Assembly: GCA_002788515.1 (NCBI GenBank)
Contig: PFRJ01000120.1
Coordinates: 1 to 16,073 of the forward strand
Length of the DNA: 16,073 nucleotides
Direction: 5' to 3'
Origin: Nitrosopumilales archaeon CG_4_9_14_0_2_um_filter_34_16
GTDB lineage: Archaea; Thermoproteota; Nitrososphaeria; Nitrososphaerales; Nitrosopumilaceae
Both the position numbers and the translations under genes were made by a program. Each line of letters opens with the position of its first letter. Positions within the stretch are counted from its first letter, which is position 1. Below, in pieces: positions 10,401-15,771 of this stretch. Below the pieces are notes generated by a model. That model saw nothing but the letters and a program-made list of their open reading frames with translations, made no database searches and was not told the origin of the DNA.

Positions 10401-11216
10401 AATGATTTTCAAACTGGAGTTTACCAAGGATTCCTAAGCTTTGAAAGTGATAAACATACAGTAAATGCACCAGTATCTTTTGTAATTAAACAACCTGTAA
10501 TAGAAAATGACTCTGCAATTGTAATCAAAGGAATACAAAGTAATGATGTTCTTTATGGAAATGGGTATACTAAAGGTGCATTTGACATGGTTAATCGCTA
10601 CATGGCAGGCGACTGGCGACAATATTATTTTGACATTCAGAACGAATCAATCAATTCTGCATCAATAGAGATTTCATGGATTAATGAAGACACAAATCTG
10701 TCCGTATTTGTGACAGATCCATCTGGACAAATAATTCAAACTAATGTTCCGTCTGGAGTCTTTGGACATTTTCTTGATTGGACATCACTTGATTGGCTTG
10801 GCAATTCCGTCTTTAGTCAAGGCGGAGGATTCTTTCCAGTAAAAAACAAAGATGACACTTCTACAGTGTTGTATGTGCCAATTAATCAAACTGGTACTTA
10901 CACAATTTTAACGCACTCTACTTTGTTTGGTGGCGAATCCACCACTGAACCAATAACACTGGCAGCAAAATTTACTAACATTTCTTCTAATATGATATCT
11001 CAAAATCAACAAATTGACATTGAATCTGAATTGGTTTCTGAAATTAAAGAAGATACTATACCCCCTCAAAACGTTTCTAATACAATTAATGATACATCAA
11101 ACACACAGCCAGAATCTGATTCATCTTTTAGTACAGGAATTGCAATTGGTGTTGGCATTGGTATTGCGATCGGAATACTGTTTATTTTTATCATTAGACA
11201 AAAACCTCCCAAATAA
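7404..11216 (+). CDS. Large membrane-anchored subtilisin-like serine protease (S8, pyrolysin-like)
   Basis: The frame opens at an ATG at 7290, but the ATG at 7404 gives a clean signal peptide (MKIIMMPKVATFFLILLVSP) and is preferred (1,270 residues). Numbering from 7290, the triad is D196 (VVDTGVD), H466 (GHGTSS) and S690 (GGTSMAAP), with the oxyanion-hole N590 (SAGNSG). The 270 residues between Asp and His exceed classical subtilisin and recall the large insertion of pyrolysin and tripeptidyl-peptidase II types. Two Asp/Asn-rich, EF-hand-like loops, at 403-411 (DSNNDGIND) and 931-942 (DNNNDTKITSDE), suggest calcium binding. About 600 residues of beta-rich C-terminal region lead to a Gly/Ile membrane helix at about 1281-1303 and a basic tail, so the enzyme is displayed outside. 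It probably acts on surface or imported proteins; the substrate is unknown. No convincing TATA box was found for either start. Confidence 0.88.
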   Translation: MKIIMMPKVATFFLILLVSPILTNSHAFIPVDLNDVTAENTLVFNSGIVEIDSNFFTENNFKRYLIFGKDLQQNDFLKTNSIYGIRSDNGFFLVSVLSKDSASNLVSQGYTVIEDFKLDFYNEDEIQDASRIGDITGSNLAKKQYGSSGNGTVIAVVDTGVDFSNPDVQHSLARDDVNHPIMLDPDGQGIVLTNATFFAYIDENEIIRNYSKPIPSHMTSSVYVSRDGVFLDISQGGKGSNIPIYNSFFPQIGSSIIFNGTLSDDMKIGDDNRNYIKSKSGVYHLGVIYQGGLQGPMARIQVVPVLLVDSFISGVYDTLIPDLSTSWEDYTRFDLAPGKKANYDFDFTDEKPIVLGSGKEFLVYDSNNDGINDYSAGTFGAQVLDVYGAIKNNSTDIDDTLKAINGTLLPALDSDGEFFGLMTDFMGHGTSSAASITSRGQETYDIYNNSKKYSITGVAPDAKIIPVKALWFGDTVYGWLWSAGFDNQYHDWKFSGNPRVDVISNSWGVSNFPSFNVSPGMDVLSLILSVLVTPNSLDNDYPGVTIISSAGNSGHGYGTIGLPNASPFGISVGATTNNVFVGYGPFKDQPRFGNTIDHFNHVIDFSSRGPGSIGDPKPDIMSIGAHGFVPSNVLKIHKDSTDESFSLFGGTSMAAPLVSGSAAILIEEMKKQSKDYDSFLIKNILMSTATDLYNDPLTQGSGLVNVESALNYVNGKNGVFIVHNNNSYDNIKEILDPAIKKINSTDMGFEKFQLPLRSFPMTSWFAGQLLPGDRSTTTFTIDNPTNDTLVINVNPQTLSLITKTQFNGTTMLRQQDSILNKTDTFIPNYVKLSNLGHDSNLGNFFNEDNPIPEESSLMILNVNFNFSDFMNNTSDVYADDLKIASLYLYDWIDNNNDTKITSDELSMVNRAGSWGTVQELRVSEPNDKFKGVPLVGVYPVPTRYSYWLGDTKQNSTSMDYTISASYYEKEKWPLLWSNSEIITVPPNDSSTVDITLVTPNDFQTGVYQGFLSFESDKHTVNAPVSFVIKQPVIENDSAIVIKGIQSNDVLYGNGYTKGAFDMVNRYMAGDWRQYYFDIQNESINSASIEISWINEDTNLSVFVTDPSGQIIQTNVPSGVFGHFLDWTSLDWLGNSVFSQGGGFFPVKNKDDTSTVLYVPINQTGTYTILTHSTLFGGESTTEPITLAAKFTNISSNMISQNQQIDIESELVSEIKEDTIPPQNVSNTINDTSNTQPESDSSFSTGIAIGVGIGIAIGILFIFIIRQKPPK

Positions 11217-11221
11217 TTGAA

Positions 11222-11242
11222 GGTTCTGTGAAGTTATCGAGA
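11222..11242 (+). repeat. Left terminal inverted repeat of the second tnpB element
   Basis: GGTTCT, then GT, then GAAGTTATCGAGA. Apart from the extra GT it is the exact reverse complement of 12488-12506 (19 of 19 bases). Confidence 0.7.
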
Positions 11243-11272
11243 CCTAACCAAGTCATTAAGTATATCTGATGT

Positions 11273-11276
11273 GGAG
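11273..11276 (+). promoter_or_regulatory. Shine-Dalgarno site for the second tnpB
   Basis: GGAG ends 8 bases before the TTG at 11285. The frame has a TGA at 11267 and no ATG or GTG between, which settles the TTG start. Confidence 0.5.
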
Positions 11277-11284
11277 ATTCACTG

Positions 11285-12496
11285 TTGAAGGCTGTCAAAT
11301 CAATCAAGCAACAAATCCCTGAAAATCATGACATGAATAACATGATGGAAACATTCAGAGACATGGTAAACCATTGTATCCGAATTGGTCTAAAATACAA
11401 CTGTTCCACACTGAAAAGATTATCATTACTTTCATACCATGAATTACATCAATATGACATTTTATCATCGTACAAACTAAACGCCATATCACAGGCATGT
11501 GGGAGATTGTCACAGATGAAACGAGATATCAGAAAGGGAAAGAATGTAAAATCACCGTTTGTCAAAAAATCATATCTTGTAAATTGTTATGGATTCAAAA
11601 TCAATAATTCCTTGATGTCAATCCCATTCGAGCCTAGACAACCAATCAATATACTGCTAAATAACCATACCGTAAAGTTCCTGTCTGACCCTGTCTTGAA
11701 AGTGCATTCCTTCACACTTACTGCCTTCAACATCAGTATTTGTATCTCAAAAGAGATTGATATGATTGAATGCACCAAGATTGTAGGGATTGACAGGAAC
11801 CTAAGAAATGTTACGGTTGGCAATGGTGAATTGGTAACATTCTACAAGACAAACAAACTTTTGTCCATAAAACAGAATACAGTCTATGCAAGAAGCGGTT
11901 TCCACAGAAACGATCACAGAAAGAAAAGACAATACTACAAGAGTCTGCAACAAAGACTGCAAAACAGGACAAAGCAATATCTTCATAAAATATCAAAAAA
12001 TATTATGGATAATGCAGTAGAAACCAAATCAATAATAGTATTCGAAGATTTGAAGGGAATCAGAAAACTGTACAGAAAGGGAAACGGTCAGGGAAACAAA
12101 TACAGAGGAAAACTGAACGGTTGGCAGTTTTACGAACTGCAAAGACAAATAGAATACAAGGCAAAATGGGTTGGAATTCCTGTGGTCTTTATAGACCCGA
12201 AACGCACAAGCAAGTTGTGTCCGATATGCGGAGATAGAATCCAAGAGGACAAACAAAACAGAAGAAAATTATTGTGCATTAATTGTGGCAAAAGTATGGA
12301 TCGTGACGTGGTCGCATCCATGAATATTGCTCACAAGGCGTGGTCTAGGTTTAACCATGCTAGAGGCGATACATGTGAAGGGCAGTCTGATGTTTTTGAA
12401 TCAGCAATGTCGGAACCCAAATTATCAGACTATGATGATGTGGTAATCCGAATACTCGATGTGTCGAAGTCAGTTACGGGATTCGGATCTCGATAA
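11285..12496 (+). CDS. tnpB: TnpB of a second, divergent lineage
   Basis: The TTG start is preceded by GGAG; 403 residues. The RuvC acidic residues are D170 (VGIDRN), E254 (IVFEDL) and D341 (MDRDVVAS), and the zinc finger is C312/C315 with C331/C334 (CPICG, CINCG). The FIDPKRTSKLCPICG stretch before the finger is typical of IS605 OrfB proteins. The N-terminus lacks the usual KFRLYP opening and starts with an alternative helical region (MNNMMETFRDMVNH), so it belongs to a branch distinct from the TnpB at 6014-7198; the two share only family motifs. All catalytic residues are present, so it is not a nuclease-dead TnpB-like repressor on sequence grounds. The last 50 residues show no recognisable domain and their DNA carries strong inverted repeats, as expected where coding sequence overlaps a guide RNA scaffold. 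Confidence 0.88.
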   Translation: MKAVKSIKQQIPENHDMNNMMETFRDMVNHCIRIGLKYNCSTLKRLSLLSYHELHQYDILSSYKLNAISQACGRLSQMKRDIRKGKNVKSPFVKKSYLVNCYGFKINNSLMSIPFEPRQPINILLNNHTVKFLSDPVLKVHSFTLTAFNISICISKEIDMIECTKIVGIDRNLRNVTVGNGELVTFYKTNKLLSIKQNTVYARSGFHRNDHRKKRQYYKSLQQRLQNRTKQYLHKISKNIMDNAVETKSIIVFEDLKGIRKLYRKGNGQGNKYRGKLNGWQFYELQRQIEYKAKWVGIPVVFIDPKRTSKLCPICGDRIQEDKQNRRKLLCINCGKSMDRDVVASMNIAHKAWSRFNHARGDTCEGQSDVFESAMSEPKLSDYDDVVIRILDVSKSVTGFGSR

Positions 12497-12506
12497 CTTC
12501 AGAACC
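12384..12506 (+). ncRNA. Candidate reRNA (omega RNA) scaffold at the 3' end of the second tnpB
   Basis: Two perfect 8-bp stems lie in 105 bases: AGTCTGAT (12384-12391) with ATCAGACT (12424-12431), and ATCCGAAT (12446-12453) with ATTCGGAT (12481-12488). The second encloses a small hairpin, TCGA-TGTG-TCGA (12456-12467). TnpB guide RNAs begin inside the 3' end of tnpB and run through the element's right end into the flank, which would place the guide from 12507. Transcription was not observed; the call rests on folding and position. Confidence 0.5.
12488..12506 (+). repeat. Right terminal inverted repeat of the second tnpB element
   Basis: TCTCGATAACTTC followed by AGAACC, the reverse complement of the left repeat without its GT. 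It overlaps the last bases of tnpB, including the stop codon. Confidence 0.7.
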
Positions 12507-12532
12507 AACAAGGTTTATAAGCAATTTGGCGA
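12507..12532 (+). promoter_or_regulatory. Promoter of the Rieske-cytochrome b operon (TATA at 12514-12520)
   Basis: AACAAG precedes TTTATAAG, and GCGA follows 15 bases after the first T of the TATA box. The ATG at 12547 is 33 bases from the box start, implying a leaderless or nearly leaderless message. Twenty-one of 26 bases match the block before the blue copper gene (14737-14762) at identical spacing. Confidence 0.75.
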
Positions 12533-12546
12533 GTACGTCAGCTTGA

Positions 12547-13152
12547 ATGTCGGAGCTAGGGACAAAAAAGTCTAGTGGATTATCCCGAAGAGACTTTCTA
12601 AAATTGATGGGTGCTGCAGGCACGGGATTAGCTTTTGCTCCATTTGTCCCTTTTGGAAATTTCATGCCAAATCCAAATCAGGCGTCACTAGAAAAAGTTC
12701 CAGTAATTTTACCTGACGGCACACATGCCAATATCAACACTTATCCAGTTAACCATGCTGAAGTTATCACTTATCCTTCAACAGGTGATGCAGCACTTGA
12801 TGCAGAAGGTTTTCGTAAATGGCAATTCATTAGACTTCCAGAAGAACTAGGTGGAGGAAAAAAAGACGCAGGCGCATTACGAGCTTATAGTATGATATGC
12901 TTACATCTTTGGTGTTTATGGAAATATTGGCCAGATGATGGCAGAAAAAGAGGCGAGTGTCCATGTCATGGTAGTATGTATGATCCTGTAACTGGAACAG
13001 CTTTTGTTGGTCCTGCATCTGTACAAGCTGCACCATCAAACACTTTACCAAAATTAACCTTAGATATTGATTCAGATGGATTCATCTACATCATGCCACC
13101 AAAATTTAATGCAAATGATAATGGAGTAATTGGATATGGCCGTTTCGCTTAG
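12547..13152 (+). CDS. Rieske [2Fe-2S] protein of complex III, Tat-exported
   Basis: 201 residues. A twin-arginine signal (S13-RRDFLK) and a hydrophobic stretch (about 20-38) anchor or export the folded protein. Cluster ligands are C118 and H120 in box I (CLHLWC) and C138 and H141 in box II (CPCHGS); C123 and C140 would form the usual disulfide. Box I has Trp where most Rieske proteins have Gly, and about 14 residues rich in Trp and charge lie between the boxes. The protein takes an electron from quinol at the cytochrome b Qo site and passes it on, here most likely to a blue copper protein because no cytochrome c1 gene is visible. The next gene overlaps its 3' end. The assignment is firm; the exact electron acceptor is inferred from context. 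Confidence 0.93.
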   Translation: MSELGTKKSSGLSRRDFLKLMGAAGTGLAFAPFVPFGNFMPNPNQASLEKVPVILPDGTHANINTYPVNHAEVITYPSTGDAALDAEGFRKWQFIRLPEELGGGKKDAGALRAYSMICLHLWCLWKYWPDDGRKRGECPCHGSMYDPVTGTAFVGPASVQAAPSNTLPKLTLDIDSDGFIYIMPPKFNANDNGVIGYGRFA

Positions 13153-14722
13153 CAGAAGAACTGGCGCAGTAGCGTTTCTTTATTGGCTTTGGGATGGAGT
13201 AGACAGAACTATCTTTACTGCAATCAAGTTCTCATTCCCTGCAAGATTTGTTAGTCCATTTGGATTTTTAGGAATGCTTACTTTCATTGTATTCATTATT
13301 CTTGGAGTCTCAGGAGCTTTACTGATGTTTTACTATCAACCAATTCTTGATAGGGCATGGGACAGTGTTCAGTTTATCAATGATGATGTCCCATTTGGTT
13401 TCCATATTAGAAACATTCACTATCATGGTTCTAACGCAATGGTTCTTTTAGCAGTTCTCCACTTGTATTATCAATACTTTAGCGGAAGATACAAAATTAG
13501 AAATGAAGTTCTATGGATGACTGGTGTCATTTTAGGTACTGTTACAATTCTTGAAGCATTTACAGGATATGATGTTATTTTCAGTGAAAGAGCAGAACTT
13601 GCAATTAGTATTGCGGCGTCATTAACAACTTCAATTCCAGTTGTAGGACCGACTATTCGTGATGCAGCGTTAGGTAGTGGTTTTTCAGATTTTGTGTTAA
13701 GGTTCTATGCACAACATGTGTTCTTGTTGCCAATAGTGATGCTTGGATTGATGGCAGTTCATTTCCCAAGATTCTTGGTATTTGATGTGCCTATGGTGAT
13801 GGCAATTGGTGGTGCTATTTTGATAACAGGTGGTGTGTTCCCAATTGATCTAGGTTTCAAGTTTGAACCAATAGTACCGCCTGGTGTGACAGTTCCTGAA
13901 TGGTATCTTACAGGAATCTATGCGTTTATGAGAACACAGTATGACAAATTCGTTACTGGCTTGTTGTGGCCCTTATTATTCATCATATCATTTGTGTTGA
14001 TCCCATTCATTGATAGATACAAGAAATTCTCTTGGAGAGATAGACCAATTATTACTGCATTTGGAATTACCAGTCTTGCTCAAATTATGGTCACTACATA
14101 TTGGGGATTCTATATTTCACCTAACACAAAGATTCCATTAGTGGAGCGTTTGGTAATTGATCCGATATTCTTTTACTCTACAATGATATTGCTGGTACCA
14201 CTAGGATTTGGATTTACTTACATGATGATTAAACTTGCAAACGAAGCTGAGAGAAAATCAAAACTTGCAAAAAGCAGCGGTCCTCAGAAAGTAGCTTCAA
14301 TAAAGCTTTCAGAAAAATGGATTAACTGGTTATTGGTTGCACTTTTGGCATTCCAAGTATTTCTAAATATTGCAGCATACAATGCAGCCCTAACTGGAAT
14401 GAAGAATATGTCATTATTCTTTGTTGGAATTATCTTGATAGTGTTTGCAGCATTCTTCCATGTGTATAGATATGCTATGAGTCAGCAAAAGAACGCGCCA
14501 CCACCTGCACCTACTCCAGTAGTAGAAGAAAAACCAAAACTGGCAGGACTTGATGTTACTGCTGAACACAGTACACTTTCAGAAGGGACCAACACGTCCG
14601 AGGTAAAATCTGAGCCAAAAGAATTGGCACCTGAAATTTCTGTACCAAAAACTCAAGCAGATTTAGGAACTAGTGTTGATACCAATTCAAACATTGGGTC
14701 TGGCGATCTTACCAAACCATAA
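13136..14722 (+). CDS. Cytochrome b of complex III, fused b6/subunit IV type with long tail
   Basis: The ATG at 13136 is preceded by GGAG (13123-13126) and is preferred; an in-frame TTG lies at 13130, and numbering here is from that TTG (530 residues). Haem b ligands are H97 and H111 on one helix (13 residues between) and H196 and H211 on another (14 between, as in cytochrome b6). The Qo-site motif PEWY is at 256-259, and further membrane helices follow, so both the b6-like and subunit IV-like halves are in one chain. After the last helix (about residue 450) comes a Pro/Glu/Ser/Thr-rich tail of some 70 residues (PPPAPTPVVEEKPK) with no recognised domain, probably in the cytoplasm. The gene overlaps the Rieske gene by 17 bases, so the two are co-translated. 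Together they oxidise quinol and contribute to the proton gradient. Confidence 0.93.
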   Translation: MAVSLSRRTGAVAFLYWLWDGVDRTIFTAIKFSFPARFVSPFGFLGMLTFIVFIILGVSGALLMFYYQPILDRAWDSVQFINDDVPFGFHIRNIHYHGSNAMVLLAVLHLYYQYFSGRYKIRNEVLWMTGVILGTVTILEAFTGYDVIFSERAELAISIAASLTTSIPVVGPTIRDAALGSGFSDFVLRFYAQHVFLLPIVMLGLMAVHFPRFLVFDVPMVMAIGGAILITGGVFPIDLGFKFEPIVPPGVTVPEWYLTGIYAFMRTQYDKFVTGLLWPLLFIISFVLIPFIDRYKKFSWRDRPIITAFGITSLAQIMVTTYWGFYISPNTKIPLVERLVIDPIFFYSTMILLVPLGFGFTYMMIKLANEAERKSKLAKSSGPQKVASIKLSEKWINWLLVALLAFQVFLNIAAYNAALTGMKNMSLFFVGIILIVFAAFFHVYRYAMSQQKNAPPPAPTPVVEEKPKLAGLDVTAEHSTLSEGTNTSEVKSEPKELAPEISVPKTQADLGTSVDTNSNIGSGDLTKP

Positions 14723-14736
14723 TTTCAAAAATTCTA

Positions 14737-14762
14737 AACAAGCTTTATAAGAACTTGAGCGA
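14737..14762 (+). promoter_or_regulatory. Promoter of the blue copper gene (TATA at 14744-14750)
   Basis: TTTATAAG with upstream AACAAG and downstream GCGA; the box starts 30 bases before the ATG at 14774. It shares 21 of 26 bases with the Rieske promoter, implying its own strong, co-regulated transcript even though the gene also follows cytochrome b closely. Confidence 0.75.
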
Positions 14763-14773
14763 TTGAAAAAATT

Positions 14774-15235
14774 ATGAGCACACCTACATCCAGCCACGCA
14801 TATGGTATTGGAGTAATTGCATTAATTATTGGAATGTCTGCTTCTGTTGTATTTTATACTTCATTTTATCTTCCTGAATCTTTGGCAAAACCTTCAGTAG
14901 ATGAGCACATTTTACATCCTGAAGAAGATTTTATCATTGAAATTGTACCTGGAGCCGTGGTTGAAGGCAATCAGAATTATGTGCCAAACAAAGCTCTAGT
15001 TACATTGAGCCTTAACAACAAAGTAATTTGGCAAAACAATGATGACACTGCTCATACTGTAACTCCTGATCATAGAAGTGCAGATAGCTATAGTGGTGAC
15101 TTTGGTTCATCTGGAGTTTTAAAACCTGGTGATTCTTACGAATTCTTATTTACTGAACCACAAGATGTTCCATATCATTGTACACCACATCCATGGATGA
15201 CTGGAACAATATCTGTAGAGAAACTTAGATTCTAG
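14774..15235 (+). CDS. Membrane-anchored blue copper protein (plastocyanin/amicyanin-like)
   Basis: 153 residues. One N-terminal membrane helix (about 10-33, GIGVIALIIGMSASVVF) anchors a cupredoxin domain outside the membrane. Type 1 copper ligands are H94 (TAHTVTP), C136, H139 and M142 in YHCTPHPWM; the C-x2-H-x2-M spacing is that of amicyanin and pseudoazurin-like proteins. In ammonia-oxidising archaea such proteins replace soluble cytochrome c, and the position beside Rieske and cytochrome b suggests that it takes electrons from complex III and passes them to a terminal oxidase or another copper protein. It has its own TTTATAA promoter. The redox partners are inferred, not visible. Confidence 0.92.
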   Translation: MSTPTSSHAYGIGVIALIIGMSASVVFYTSFYLPESLAKPSVDEHILHPEEDFIIEIVPGAVVEGNQNYVPNKALVTLSLNNKVIWQNNDDTAHTVTPDHRSADSYSGDFGSSGVLKPGDSYEFLFTEPQDVPYHCTPHPWMTGTISVEKLRF

Positions 15236-15588
15236 ATAAAATATTTTGCAAAAATTATCTGACTTTCAATTTCTTTATGTTGCTCAATAATTGATGCTCT
15301 GAATTTAATTTCATGTTCTTGTTTTGGTATAAAACTAATCATTGCAGTAAACTCTGCTTTGTTTTCAGGCATGACATCTTTGTTGATAAATAATCTTGAA
15401 ACATTTTGTGATATTTTTTTCCCATTATATGATTTGTAAATTATATGCTCATTTGAATCCGAAATCTGTGTATTTATCACAACTCCATCATACCTTCCAG
15501 GATATGACACAGAGATACTCCCTTTGATTTCCGAATCTGGATGAATATCTGTCGAATTTAGTATAAACTCTATATCTTTCACAGACAT
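15232..15588 (-). CDS. Small conserved-looking protein of unknown function
   Basis: 118 residues from the ATG ending at 15588. No signal peptide, membrane helix or Cys is present. The sequence alternates hydrophobic and polar residues (IKGSISVSY, AEFTAMISFI, EIKFRASII), suggesting a single all-beta, Ig- or arrestin-like fold, probably cytoplasmic. It ends 4 bases inside the blue copper gene on the opposite strand, so the two transcripts converge and overlap. An A-rich leader directly precedes the start. I do not recognise the family, and no function is assigned. Codon use looks like that of the neighbouring genes. Confidence 0.65.
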   Translation of the reverse strand: MSVKDIEFILNSTDIHPDSEIKGSISVSYPGRYDGVVINTQISDSNEHIIYKSYNGKKISQNVSRLFINKDVMPENKAEFTAMISFIPKQEHEIKFRASIIEQHKEIESQIIFAKYFI

Positions 15589-15621
15589 TTTTTTTTAAAT
15601 TGGCATAATAATTTTGTTAAG

Positions 15622-15696
15622 TGGGCCCAAAGGGCTTCGATCCCTTGACTTTTGGATTAGAAGTCCAACACGCTATCCATGCTGCGCCATAGGCCC
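15622..15696 (-). tRNA. tRNA-Arg, anticodon UCU
   Basis: 75 bases folding as a full cloverleaf on the minus strand: acceptor GGGCCTA with TGGGCCC (one G-U), D stem GCGC/GCGT, anticodon stem TTGGA/TCCAA with loop CTTCTAA (anticodon TCT at 15659-15661), 5-base variable loop, and T stem AAGGG/CCCTT. The discriminator is A and CCA is not encoded. There is no intron. It reads AGA, the main Arg codon of the S-layer gene. The T loop is ATCGAAG, with A rather than U at position 54. Confidence 0.93.
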
Positions 15697-15717
15697 AAAA
15701 ACCTAGCAATTAATTAC

Positions 15718-15727
15718 CATTTTAAGG
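15718..15727 (-). promoter_or_regulatory. Probable TATA box of the tRNA-Arg gene
   Basis: CTTAAAATGG on the minus strand is centred about 27 bases before the first tRNA base, the usual distance from an archaeal TATA box to the start of transcription. Confidence 0.4.
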
Positions 15728-15771
15728 GTTTAGAACACTAACTGAGTAATCAAATTCATCTTGTGATGGTA

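Larger units (their letters stand above)
11222..12506 (+). mobile_element. Second solo-tnpB element with terminal inverted repeats
   Basis: The unit is bounded by inverted repeats (11222-11242 and 12488-12506) and contains one complete tnpB and no tnpA. The left flank is TTGAA, five bases after the protease stop codon and close to the TTGAT target motif known for ISDra2. The right boundary is supported independently, because the next base starts a promoter block also present before the blue copper gene. No convincing target duplication is visible. Confidence 0.6.

Noticed and set aside
6014..12496. Composite transposon carrying the protease between two tnpB copies.
   Set aside because: The two TnpBs are divergent, their ends differ, and the second has its own inverted-repeat boundaries, so each is a separate insertion.
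11285..12496. Nuclease-dead TnpB-like repressor (TldR).
   Set aside because: All three RuvC acidic residues (D170, E254, D341) and the four zinc-finger Cys are present.
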